Program-made: the position numbers and the translations under genes
DNA from: CAYFWF01 sp964346815
GTDB lineage: Bacteria > Acidobacteriota > Aminicenantia > Aminicenantales > Aminicenantaceae
Assembly (NCBI GenBank): GCA_964346815.1
Contig: CAYFWF010000050.1
Coordinates: 124,001 to 188,000, forward strand
DNA length: 64,000 bases
Direction of reading: 5' to 3'
The notes under the pieces: model-generated
What the model was told of the DNA's origin: nothing
The model's input: only the letters and a program-made list of their open reading frames with translations
Databases searched by the model: none
In this document: positions 24,613 through 33,213 of the stretch, piece after piece
Numbering within the stretch: position 1 is the stretch's first letter
Layout of the letters: the number at the start of each line of letters is the position of its first letter

Positions 24613-25980
24613 TCATGAAAACTCCCCTGAGGATTTTTCCATTTCTTTTAAATAAGTTTTCACGGCAGCCACGGCAAGGGCAGATAAACCCAATATTCCG
24701 AACAGATTGGTGAAGACCATCATTCCGTTGATGAAATCTCCGATAGACCAAGCAACTTCGACCTCCAAGACAGCACCGATAAAGATACCGATACATAAGA
24801 TCCAGCGATAAGGCTTTTTGATCCATAATCCCAACAGATAACTGAAAGAAATTTCTCCATAATAAGTCACGGCGATGAGGCTGGAGTAACCGAAAAGGAG
24901 GGAGCTGGCCGCAACGATAAGTCCTCCCACTTTAGGGATGGCAGCATTGAAGGCGGCCGCAGTCATTCCTGTACTGGTGCCTTCTGTCCAAACTCCCGTA
25001 ACGAGTACAGTCAAGGCGGTAAGGGTGCAGATAATGATGGTGTCGATAAATACGTCCAGCGAGGCGATCAACCCTTGACGCACGGGCTCGCTGGTCTGAG
25101 CGGTTGCGTGAAATACGGCTGCAGTTCCGGATCCCGCTTCATTGGAGTATGCTCCCCTGGCGAGTCCGTAACGGATGGCTCTGGCTACAGTCATGCCCGC
25201 CACTCCGCCTGTAATGGCCGAAGGTTTAAAAGCACCGACAAATATCAGAGAAAATGCATGAGGAAGTTCCGGAGCAAAGAGCACGATGGTGGCCAGGGCG
25301 CCCAGGATGTAGAGGATAACCATGAAGGGACTCAGGAACTCGGTGACTCTGGCGATGGACTTGATCCCGCCGATAATAACCAGACAAGTGAGGAAAGCTA
25401 ATCCCAGACCGGAAATCCAGTTCTCGAGTCCCAGCTGTGTCTTGAGGGCGAGTGCTACAGAGTTGGACTGGATGGTTGAGGTGGAAAAAAGAGGTTTGCA
25501 TCCCATAAAGAAAGCGAAAATACTTGCCAGCCAGGGAAGACCCAATCCTTCTCTTATGTAGTACATCGGGCCTCCGGCTACGGATCCATCCGGCAAGATC
25601 CTTTTGAACTTCTGGCCCAGCACGGCTTCGATGAGTTTGGTTGCCATCCCGAGAAGAGCTCCCAGCCACATCCAGAAGACAGAACCAGGTCCTCCCATGG
25701 CAATAGCTGTACAGACGCCCGCGATATTGCCATTTCCGATTACAGATGCCAGAGAGGTTGCAAGAGCTTGGAAGGGGGATATGTCTCCCTTGCGTTCTTT
25801 GCGGCTTTCACCAAAATCTTCGGGTCCCAAAATGAACCGGAAGCTCAGTCTCATCCGCCGTAACTGGATGAAACGAAGCCATATTGTCAAAAGAAGTCCG
25901 ACTCCTAGGAGCAGAACCACTGTTTGAGGGCCCCATACAAGGGCGGCAAGGAAGCGAATCATCCGCTCGAAAATGTCCAT
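24613..25980 (-). CDS. Alanine/glycine:cation symporter (AGCS family)
   Basis: The 455-residue membrane protein would import alanine or glycine with sodium or protons. About eleven membrane segments are visible. Family landmarks are FQALATSLASVIGNGNIAGV near 70, GGPGSVFWMWLGALLGMATK near 97 and the GGPMYYI motif near 137, then ARGAYSNEAGSGTAAVFHA near 275. The ion is not determined by sequence. It begins 10 bases after a small membrane-protein gene and probably shares its transcript. Confidence 0.93.
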   Translation of the reverse strand: MDIFERMIRFLAALVWGPQTVVLLLGVGLLLTIWLRFIQLRRMRLSFRFILGPEDFGESRKERKGDISPFQALATSLASVIGNGNIAGVCTAIAMGGPGSVFWMWLGALLGMATKLIEAVLGQKFKRILPDGSVAGGPMYYIREGLGLPWLASIFAFFMGCKPLFSTSTIQSNSVALALKTQLGLENWISGLGLAFLTCLVIIGGIKSIARVTEFLSPFMVILYILGALATIVLFAPELPHAFSLIFVGAFKPSAITGGVAGMTVARAIRYGLARGAYSNEAGSGTAAVFHATAQTSEPVRQGLIASLDVFIDTIIICTLTALTVLVTGVWTEGTSTGMTAAAFNAAIPKVGGLIVAASSLLFGYSSLIAVTYYGEISFSYLLGLWIKKPYRWILCIGIFIGAVLEVEVAWSIGDFINGMMVFTNLFGILGLSALAVAAVKTYLKEMEKSSGEFS

Positions 25981-25990
25981 TTAAGCTGAA

Positions 25991-26182
25991 TTATTTCTTT
26001 TTTCTTTTCCGCTCGATCTCTTTTTTTACATTTCTGTGCAGGGCGAGGAAGTAATATCCCACCAAGCAGACACCGATGAGAGCGAACCTCAGCACATTGC
26101 CTTCGAGCAGTGAGTACACGGCGTAACCGAAAACGCCGAGAAGTAAGGCGAGATGAAAAAAGGCAAAAATGTAGTCAAACAT
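25991..26182 (-). CDS. Small two-helix membrane protein
   Basis: This 63-residue protein has two hydrophobic stretches (about 3-23 and 30-47) and a very basic tail (KKEIERKRKKK), so both ends should be cytosolic or the tail at least. I do not recognise a family. Its position 10 bases before the AGCS symporter suggests co-transcription and perhaps an accessory role. Confidence 0.55.
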   Translation of the reverse strand: MFDYIFAFFHLALLLGVFGYAVYSLLEGNVLRFALIGVCLVGYYFLALHRNVKKEIERKRKKK

Positions 26183-26239
26183 CCCAAAAAATAGAATCCA
26201 TTCTCAAATTCTCATGGATCCTGCTATTCTTTCCGGGAC

Positions 26240-26818
26240 TTACTCTATTCGGGTCACCGAAATGATTTTGATGGTTTCACGAGGCACATCGGCCATGCCA
26301 TGTTTGGTCATGGTGGGTGTCTTGGCGATGGCATCCACAACGTTCATACCATCGATGACTTTCCCGAACACACAGTAGCCCCAGCCGTCAGCCGCTACTC
26401 CATTATCCAAAAATGAGTTGTCTACATGGTTGATGAAAAACTGGCACGTGGCGCTGTGGGGTTCGTTCATGCGTGCCATAGCAATGGTGCCCCTTTTGTT
26501 TTTGAGGCCATTGGCGGCCTCATTTTTGATGGGAGGTTTCGCGGATTTTTCTATGAAGTCCTCGGTCAGACCCCCTCCCTGGATCATGAAGTCCTTTATA
26601 ACCCTGTGGAAAATGGTATTGTCGTAGAATTTTTCATCAACGTAAGAAAGAAAATTTTTTACTGTTATGGGAGCTTTATCCGGGTACAGCTCGATCGTCA
26701 TATCTCCCATGGTGGTTTTCATCAATATCTTGGGATTGGACTGTCCGGCGTCTGCAAGAAAAGCGAGCGCTAAGAACAACCCAAAAAGCGATAATCCGAC
26801 AAAAATAGTTTTTAGCAT
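26240..26818 (-). CDS. Secreted cyclophilin-type peptidyl-prolyl isomerase
   Basis: Cyclophilins speed up cis-trans isomerisation of proline bonds. The 192-residue protein has a signal peptide (about 1-26) followed by one cyclophilin domain. FHRVIKDFMIQGGG near 80 and ATCQFFINHVDNSFLD near 135 carry the active-site Arg, Phe and Gln pattern; GWGYCVFGKVIDGM is near 160. It likely helps fold exported proteins in the periplasm. The chosen ATG has AGGAGG six bases upstream; the longer open frame upstream is AT-rich leader. A second secreted cyclophilin lies at 47940-48527. Confidence 0.93.
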   Translation of the reverse strand: MLKTIFVGLSLFGLFLALAFLADAGQSNPKILMKTTMGDMTIELYPDKAPITVKNFLSYVDEKFYDNTIFHRVIKDFMIQGGGLTEDFIEKSAKPPIKNEAANGLKNKRGTIAMARMNEPHSATCQFFINHVDNSFLDNGVAADGWGYCVFGKVIDGMNVVDAIAKTPTMTKHGMADVPRETIKIISVTRIE

Positions 26819-26995
26819 GGATTCCTCCTCTATCTCTATTAATGTGATAAACCAACATATCAAAATTAAAACTTCAAATCAATAAATTCACGCTTTGATC
26901 CTAGAGTCAAAGAATAGAGAAATAACTTCTGGCTTGTGTTAAAAGGGCAAGAAAGTTGAAAATTCCGAAAGAATGAGAAGATCAGAATTTAAGAG

Positions 26996-27257
26996 AATTT
27001 GGTGACAGTATACGTAATCACCGAATTTTGCAGGTATCTTATTTATATTAAAGGAGACAATTCGATGACAAGATTGGGATGTGTTCATTCAGCTAGTTTT
27101 GCACAGACAATTAACCTGAATAATTCATAAATTATCCAGGTCACCCTGAATTATTCATGTGCAGGTGTTTCCAGACATTTAGCATTAAATCCCTGTTAAA
27201 ACAAATCATTTTCATGAATAATACAGGTTAAGTAATTGCGTATACTGTTCCCGAATT
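26996..27257. mobile_element. Inverted-repeat-bounded remnant of a mobile element
   Basis: The ends are 23-bp imperfect inverted repeats (19 of 23 identical; core ACAGTATACG) at 26996-27018 and 27235-27257. Inside are three copies of a 16-base unit AACCTGAATAATTCAT, two direct (27113, 27143) and one inverted (27214-27229). A ribosome site and a 22-codon ORF (27064 onward, MTRLGCVHSASF) start inside and soon stop. No transposase remains. From memory the ACAGTATAC ends resemble flanks of Y1/REP-type transposase genes, but this needs a search. The rest of the 446-base gap between the cyclophilin start and the CAP gene end shows no gene. Confidence 0.5.
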
Positions 27258-27264
27258 GAAGAGG

Positions 27265-28464
27265 TTAGAGGATCAACGTAACCCAGAATGTGATTTTTTG
27301 GCTTTTTTCCTTTTTCCTATAGCTGATTCCCAATCCGATGCTTTTGAGTGTCTTTCTGACGATTTTCTTTCCCAGTTCGGATGGCCAAACAGACAAATCC
27401 TCTGTGACGTAGGATAGAATCTCCCGTCTTCTTGTCATTCCATTATCCGGCAAAATGTTGGACTGCCGGAATTGCCGCATGAGCTGATCCGAAATATAAG
27501 AAGCCTGTTTGGAGAGTTCTTTATCCAGTTTCAGGGGGGGAAAATCCTGTTCCTTTCTTTTGGCGTTCAAAGCTTCCAATGCGAACTTTGCCAAATCCTG
27601 TTCATTCATATTTTTGTACTTACTATCGGGAAAAAGGAAGAGTGCGATCACATATGTTCCTCCCGGATATTCTTTGAGCCGGCCAAACCAGGTTCCGACG
27701 CCTGCCCTCCTGTAGGTTGCGTTAGTCAATTCTTCAGAGATATTTTCGACCGCGTCAAGGGAAGGGAACGTTATAAATCGAATATGAGTTTCTCCGAACA
27801 TATCTCCGATATTGGGAAGGGGATGGCCTTTGGCTCTTTTGGTCGCGAAAGATTGAGCGGCGGAGTTGGCATCTTCTGAAAACATCAGCGGCGGCAGGGA
27901 ACTTTTCAGCCGAATTCTGTTGATTTCGTTCTGCATTTTTTTCTCGGCCTCTTCGATTCCTAAAATATCTAGAGACTGAAGATAATCTTGAGTGATGTAA
28001 TATTTTTTTTCTTTATAGGAAATTCCGATTCCAATCCTGTCGAAATCAGGATCCAGAATGTTTTCTCTATGTGCAGGGCTTTCCATCAGCTTCTGGTGGA
28101 TGATGTCATCCCGGAAGGTATCACTGACAGCCACATTCTCGCCAATTTTGATAAAATAAAGGCCAGCCTCGACTAGGCGATCGAGATAGGTTTGGCCTGA
28201 AGAGGAGAGATGAGCAAGTTTCTTATGAGAGGCCATATCCTGGCTGTGGCGGAGGGCAAGGGACCGCAGATCAGTGGAGGGCTTCAAGGGAACAAGATTT
28301 CTCCTCCTCCTTTCCCTGTTAGCATGCTCCAAGAGTTTCCTCTCAATTTCAAACGCTTCTGGCCGTTTTAAGAGAGGTTTCCTGTCTTGATATAAGTCAG
28401 TAAAAAAAGGCAAATAATAAACAGAACACAGCATGATGAGCATGAAAAGACTCTGCCTTTTCAT
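27265..28464 (-). CDS. Secreted protein with three CAP-like (SCP/PR1) domains
   Basis: The 399-residue protein has a signal peptide or anchor (about 5-20). A complete CAP domain covers about 42-160: LLEHANRERRRRNLVPL, LRSLALRHSQDMASH, GENVAVS and SPAHRENIL. Two further stretches begin the same way, about 178-275 (MQNEINRIRLKSSLPPLMF) and about 288-399 (LEALNAKRKEQDFPPLKL), and end in CAP-like beta strands, but lack the SPxHRxN site. The order suggests triplication with decay of two copies. Bacterial CAP proteins are secreted; function is mostly unknown. The gene stands alone between divergent and remnant sequence. Confidence 0.8.
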   Translation of the reverse strand: MKRQSLFMLIMLCSVYYLPFFTDLYQDRKPLLKRPEAFEIERKLLEHANRERRRRNLVPLKPSTDLRSLALRHSQDMASHKKLAHLSSSGQTYLDRLVEAGLYFIKIGENVAVSDTFRDDIIHQKLMESPAHRENILDPDFDRIGIGISYKEKKYYITQDYLQSLDILGIEEAEKKMQNEINRIRLKSSLPPLMFSEDANSAAQSFATKRAKGHPLPNIGDMFGETHIRFITFPSLDAVENISEELTNATYRRAGVGTWFGRLKEYPGGTYVIALFLFPDSKYKNMNEQDLAKFALEALNAKRKEQDFPPLKLDKELSKQASYISDQLMRQFRQSNILPDNGMTRRREILSYVTEDLSVWPSELGKKIVRKTLKSIGLGISYRKKEKSQKITFWVTLIL

Positions 28465-28533
28465 CGATAAATACCTTTTGTATTTCTCAAATTTATCATA
28501 CCATAAGAGGAGTAGAATGAAGAGGAGGTCTCA

Positions 28534-30057
28534 TTGAGAGAGAAAAAAATAGTTTGGTTGATCACTGCACTTCTATTTACCTGTCTCGGTACATTATCTG
28601 TTTCTGCTCGTCAGCAGGCCCGTGAAGAGCTCACTCATGAACAAAAGCTTTTACAAGTCATGCATTCCATCTCTAGCCATGAACTCTTCGATTATGTCAA
28701 GGAGCTGGCTTCGGATAAATACGAAGGCCGTCTCACTGGAACTGAGGCATATAATGCGAGCGCAGAGTGGGTAGCGTCTCATTTGGAAGGATGGGGCATT
28801 GCTCCTGCGGGGGACAAGGGAACATTCCTCCAAAGCTTCCCCAATCCCTACACATTGGTCTTTGAGGATTGCGAGGTTTCTCTTCTTATTCCTTACCAGG
28901 ATAGTACCATTAAAAAATGTTATCGTTATTTCGATGAATTTATCCCCGGCAGCACTTCAGGCTCAGGCGAGGTGACAGCAGAAGTGACTTATGTAGGCTA
29001 TGGGATTACAGCCCCCGAACTCGGATATGACGAGTATAAAGGAATGGATGTAAAAGGGAAGATCGTTTTGATGGAAAGAGAAGTCCCAGTTTCTCCCCGC
29101 GAGAATCCTGAGCTGTTTAAAAAATGGCGGCCTTATTCCTTCCATCAGTACAAACTGGAAAATGCCGTTGCCCACGGTGCCAGAGGAATGCTCTATAATT
29201 ATGGACCGATCGGCAATCCCAACAATTCGTATAACAAGGATCTCATCTATTCTCATGTGGGAGATGCCGTGGTCGCGGATATCTTTACAGGAACCGGATA
29301 TGAGCATGATAAAGTGATGGAAGAAACCAGAGTGACACTCGAACCTCATTCCTTTCACACCGGTAAAGTCGTTACCATTAGAAATACCACAGAACATCAT
29401 CCCGAAGGAATCGGTCACAATGTTATCGGACTGCTTGAAGGATCGGATCCTGAACTCAAGGATGAGATGATCATCATCGGAGGCCATTTGGACCACCTTG
29501 GTCGCTGCTATGAAATCATGCCCGGTGCCAATGACAATGCTTCTGCCATCAGCGTTCTCTTGGGTGTCGCAAAAGCCCTTGCTCAGAGTGCGGCAGAATT
29601 GAGGCGCTCCATACTGTTCATAGGCTTCGGTGCGGAAGAACAGGGAGTTGTAGGCTCCGAATATTACACGGAGCATCCCGTATTTCCTCTTGAGAAAACC
29701 ATAGGGTTCATCAACATGGATAGTGTTGGCTGCGGGGACAAGCTGAGCGCGCTGGCTGCTCGAAATTATCCGGAATTCTGGAAATTCCTCGATATGGCTA
29801 ACCAGAAATACATCCACCGCATCATCAGAAAGAGTTATTTTGCCAATATTGCCAGACCCAGGCTGGACGCAGCCCGGTTTATGTGGAAGGATGTTCCGAC
29901 AATTTCCTTCGGTGCCTTTGGGTCTCCTTCCTATTATCATGTCCCTCTGGACACCATAGATACCATAACGCCTGAGATTCTCCAAGATCTGGCTCAGTTG
30001 ATATTTTTAGCCGTATCGGATATGGCCAACCAGGATTCCCTGGATTTTAGGGAATAA
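28534..30057 (+). CDS. Secreted M28 family peptidase with PA domain
   Basis: The 507-residue protein has a signal peptide (about 1-26), a PA-type insert (about 140-260) and an M28 aminopeptidase domain (about 285-490). Zinc ligands are visible in GGHLDHLG, GANDNAS, GAEEQG and NMDSVG, and the last His in YYHVPLDTID. It should release N-terminal amino acids in the periplasm or outside. The start is TTG, six bases after AGGAGG, and no ATG fits. It is followed 12 bases later by an iron alcohol dehydrogenase gene. Confidence 0.92.
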   Translation: MREKKIVWLITALLFTCLGTLSVSARQQAREELTHEQKLLQVMHSISSHELFDYVKELASDKYEGRLTGTEAYNASAEWVASHLEGWGIAPAGDKGTFLQSFPNPYTLVFEDCEVSLLIPYQDSTIKKCYRYFDEFIPGSTSGSGEVTAEVTYVGYGITAPELGYDEYKGMDVKGKIVLMEREVPVSPRENPELFKKWRPYSFHQYKLENAVAHGARGMLYNYGPIGNPNNSYNKDLIYSHVGDAVVADIFTGTGYEHDKVMEETRVTLEPHSFHTGKVVTIRNTTEHHPEGIGHNVIGLLEGSDPELKDEMIIIGGHLDHLGRCYEIMPGANDNASAISVLLGVAKALAQSAAELRRSILFIGFGAEEQGVVGSEYYTEHPVFPLEKTIGFINMDSVGCGDKLSALAARNYPEFWKFLDMANQKYIHRIIRKSYFANIARPRLDAARFMWKDVPTISFGAFGSPSYYHVPLDTIDTITPEILQDLAQLIFLAVSDMANQDSLDFRE

Positions 30058-30069
30058 GAGGTATCCGAG

Positions 30070-31206
30070 ATGAAGTTCCAAGTGCCGACAAAGATTTTTT
30101 TCGGGCCGGGAACGATCGCTCAGCTCAAAGATATCGTTGAAAAAGAATTGAAGGCCGTTCATCTTTTTCTGGTCACGGATAAAGGAATCCAGGATTGCGG
30201 TATAGCCGAAAAGGTGACTTCTCAGTTTCCCGATATTCCTGTTTTCGATGAGGTCGAACAAAATCCTAAGCACATAACAGTAAACAAAGCCGGGGATCTG
30301 GTGCGAAGTCTCAAACCTGACCTGATCATCGGTCTGGGCGGCGGGAGTTCATTGGATGCTGCCAAGGCCTTAGCCCTGCTGGCCACGAATCCAGGAAATA
30401 TCGAAGATTACGAAGGCAGAGAGATGTACAAAACTCCTCCCCTCCCCGTTTTGGCCATCCCGACGACCTGCGGCACGGCCAGCGAAGTGACGTGGGTGAG
30501 TGTGATCACGCACACCGATAGAAAATTCAAGATGAGCGTCAAAGGCCCGCTTCTCTTTCCGGCGGTTGCCCTAGTGGACCCTGAGCTGTTAACAACTTTG
30601 CCGCCTTCTTTGATTGCATCCACTGGTTTGGATGCCCTGACCCATGCCATCGAAGCCTATACCGTGAAACCGGCTGCCTTTATCACCGATATATTTGCCC
30701 GGGCCTCTTTAAAATATATTTTTCAATCCTTGGAAGATGCATATGAAGATATCCAGGGCAATTTCAAAGCCAGGGAAAAAATCATGCTAGGCAGCATGCT
30801 GGCCGGGATGGCCTTTGGCAACAGCGATGTGGGTGCTGTCCACTGCATATCAGAGGCTGTAGGCTCCCTTTACGATACCCCACATGGTGTGGCCAACGCG
30901 GTTTTTCTTCCCTACGTGATGGACTTCAATCTTCCAGTTTCGGCAAGACGCTATGCGGAGATCTCAAGGCTGGCAGGAATCCACGAAGTGGATGATTACG
31001 AGGCAGCCAACATGCTCATCCAGAAGATCAAAAGCCTGTCCAGGAAAATGGGCATTCCTTCTGTCAAAAACATCGGCTTGGAAAAGGTGCATTTTCCCGA
31101 AATTGCACAGAAGTCTTTTGCCAACAACTCCAATCCATCCAATCCCAGAGAAGCCTCTATAGAAGATTATATGGAAATCCTGTCCAGGGCCTATATGGAA
31201 TCGTAA
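30070..31206 (+). CDS. Iron-containing alcohol dehydrogenase
   Basis: Members reduce aldehydes or oxidise alcohols with NAD(P) and Fe(II) or Zn(II). The 378-residue protein has the nucleotide-binding GLGGGSSLDAAKALA near 95, TCGTASEVTW near 138, and the metal-site pattern DALTHAIEAY near 195 with GAVHCISEAVGSLYDTPHGVANA near 255-280. Substrate cannot be read. It lies 12 bases after the M28 gene and may be translated from the same mRNA; a metabolic link between them is not evident. Confidence 0.93.
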   Translation: MKFQVPTKIFFGPGTIAQLKDIVEKELKAVHLFLVTDKGIQDCGIAEKVTSQFPDIPVFDEVEQNPKHITVNKAGDLVRSLKPDLIIGLGGGSSLDAAKALALLATNPGNIEDYEGREMYKTPPLPVLAIPTTCGTASEVTWVSVITHTDRKFKMSVKGPLLFPAVALVDPELLTTLPPSLIASTGLDALTHAIEAYTVKPAAFITDIFARASLKYIFQSLEDAYEDIQGNFKAREKIMLGSMLAGMAFGNSDVGAVHCISEAVGSLYDTPHGVANAVFLPYVMDFNLPVSARRYAEISRLAGIHEVDDYEAANMLIQKIKSLSRKMGIPSVKNIGLEKVHFPEIAQKSFANNSNPSNPREASIEDYMEILSRAYMES

Positions 31207-31275
31207 CAGGCCATCGGCCAGGTCAGCAATAGATTCGGGAAGGCCTGTCAGGCAAGCGAGGGAGATGACGGTCTT

Positions 31276-32982
31276 TCAGTGTTCGATCAAAATTTGCAGG
31301 ATTTCCAGCTCATCGGAGTCGAACCAGATTTTGTGGCAGGCAAGGCATTTATCTACCGGAATCACGTACTGATAGTTGTAAGGTCTAGGCAGCATCCGTA
31401 ATCCACAGTTGGGGCAGGAAATCTTCGATGATTTATCCGCATGGATTTTTTTTCGCAGAATAGGGTCGAGAAGAAAATTTTCTTCGAATTCTCTGGCTTT
31501 TTTCATCAGAGGCTCGGAGAAATCAACCTCTTTTCGGGCAATGACTCTCTCCATAACCGCAGAATCGATGAGCTTCCCTCCGCAGTCCGGGCATATCTTT
31601 ACAGGTACTCCCTCGTAGAAATTATCCTGTAAAGAGATACCACAGCGGGGGCAGTGATTTTCTCTGGAAGGCTTAGTTCTATTCGGATTCTGGAGAGCTG
31701 CTCGGATTTGCGGAAATTCTCCTGCTGGAGCTTCGACATCTTCCTGAATATTTCTGATCCGAAGGTTCGGAGCGAAAAACTGGAGACCAATGAGTTCTTC
31801 GAGGCCTTTGGGGCCCTCCCACTTTCCCTCCTGGTTCTGGATCATCCAAATCATTCCTTCATCCTCGAAGCCAGCCTCAGGCTTGAGTTCGCTTCCCCGC
31901 TGTGCTTGGGTCTCTTCCTGAGCAGGGAGGACCAGGCGGGCCTTTTCTCTGCTCTTATGGATATCCCAGACCTCCTGGATGATTTTTGCCGGTCTTATGG
32001 ATGCCATGCCTGCCAGAAGTCGGATCCTTCTCATCAAAGGAGGATGGGAGTTGAAGAGGCGTGAAAAAAATCCACCTGTGATGCCTGTTGATCGTGGAGG
32101 TACGATGAGCAGAGGACTGTAGGCGATGTTGAAATCCCCTATAAAAGAATTCTTGAGGTGGGCTTTATAAATGGCCCGGCCCAATGCTTGAGGATTGCGG
32201 CTGAACTCTACGGCTGCAGCGTCAGCCAGGATTTCCCTTTGGCGGCTCACCAGCGTGCTCAACAGATGCATGATCAGCGTGGATATGGTAAGGGCCAGAT
32301 AGACCAAAGGAGCGCCGCCGCCTCTCATTTGTCCGTGATAAGATGCGGGGAATGAATATTTTTCCGGCTCAACGGCCTCCCTCAGCCGCTCGAAAAAATT
32401 CACCAAAGAACAAACCAGAGTGATGTAACAGGTATCGCCCCGCACGACATGAGCCAGCTCATGAGAAATCACGGCCTGGAGTTCATCGCGGGTGAATTCG
32501 GCGATGAGCCCCTCGGTGACACAAACACTGGGAGTCCCGTCGGATTCGATGAGAGCCATAGAGTTGATGGCAAAGGTGGGAAGGATGTAGGGGTGAACCC
32601 GCGGCAGTCCTCCTGCTATCCGCATCTCGTCTAGAGTGTTTACGAACTGTTTGTGGTAGCGGTCGGAACGATCAGGCGCTCTGGCCAGAAGTCGTTTGCG
32701 GATGAACGCGGCACCATATTTTTTTGCGTCGAAGTAGTGAAAGGTGGCAATGGTCAAGGCAATGACTGTGCTTGCATAAGCAAGAGCCAGCAGAGTTTCC
32801 TGGGAGGACAAAGGCTTTTCCCGAAGGAAGAGGCCGACGATCGCTGCGAAGACGAAGATCAAGAAGCTCACAGCAAACAAGTAGAACAGGATCAGGACAA
32901 AGAACACAAAAAGGCTCTTGCTCCACTGCTGTTTTTGCGTTTCGTAGAAATCTTTTGAAAATTTCGCTCTTTTTACAGGCAT
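31276..32982 (-). CDS. HtpX-like M48 membrane protease with zinc-ribbon tail
   Basis: The 568-residue protein has two membrane segments (about 23-50 and 63-80), then an M48 domain with the catalytic HELAH near 178 and a Glu later in a REILADAAAVEFSR stretch near 235. Two hydrophobic segments lie near 190 and 215. After about 345 come a GYF/DUF4339-like segment (MIWMIQNQEGKWEGPKGLEELI, about 365-400) and two zinc ribbons of the TFIIB type (CPRCG...CPDCGG and CPNCG...CLACH). The fusion of HtpX, DUF4339-like and two ribbons is unusual. It probably works in membrane-protein quality control. Divergent from the S9 gene. Confidence 0.88.
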   Translation of the reverse strand: MPVKRAKFSKDFYETQKQQWSKSLFVFFVLILFYLFAVSFLIFVFAAIVGLFLREKPLSSQETLLALAYASTVIALTIATFHYFDAKKYGAAFIRKRLLARAPDRSDRYHKQFVNTLDEMRIAGGLPRVHPYILPTFAINSMALIESDGTPSVCVTEGLIAEFTRDELQAVISHELAHVVRGDTCYITLVCSLVNFFERLREAVEPEKYSFPASYHGQMRGGGAPLVYLALTISTLIMHLLSTLVSRQREILADAAAVEFSRNPQALGRAIYKAHLKNSFIGDFNIAYSPLLIVPPRSTGITGGFFSRLFNSHPPLMRRIRLLAGMASIRPAKIIQEVWDIHKSREKARLVLPAQEETQAQRGSELKPEAGFEDEGMIWMIQNQEGKWEGPKGLEELIGLQFFAPNLRIRNIQEDVEAPAGEFPQIRAALQNPNRTKPSRENHCPRCGISLQDNFYEGVPVKICPDCGGKLIDSAVMERVIARKEVDFSEPLMKKAREFEENFLLDPILRKKIHADKSSKISCPNCGLRMLPRPYNYQYVIPVDKCLACHKIWFDSDELEILQILIEH

Positions 32983-33112
32983 ACCACTGTTTCCATTCTG
33001 TCGCTCATCCCATAAGTTTTGTGCTTATACTATACAATTCTTACCCTCTCCGCAACACCCAAAGAGCAGTGAAAAAAGGGTCTCGAAAATGCTCTTGATA
33101 CCGGAACGTGGC

Positions 33113-33141
33113 TTGCCAGTACATGAATTTTTTGTTATACA
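33113..33141 (+). promoter_or_regulatory. Promoter of the S9 peptidase gene
   Basis: TTGCCA, 17 bases, TATACA, the latter preceded by TGT (extended -10). It gives a leader of about 65 bases before the S9 gene. Confidence 0.6.
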
Positions 33142-33213
33142 CTTTCTTTACATATACCTCATGAGTTCCCTCAAATATTCACTATTTTAGAAAAAAATGA
33201 ACGGAGGAAGAAG

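Noticed and set aside
27064..27132. 22-codon ORF with a good ribosome site (MTRLGCVHSASF)
   Set aside because: Too short for any known protein; probably the leftover start of a lost mobile-element gene and kept only as part of the remnant.
28963..29985. 340-codon open frame opposite the M28 gene
   Set aside because: Antisense to a peptidase with intact zinc residues; no domain or ribosome site.
31206..31248. ACAGGCC and GGCCTGT inverted repeat between convergent genes
   Set aside because: Loop of 29 bases and no T run; too weak to call a terminator.
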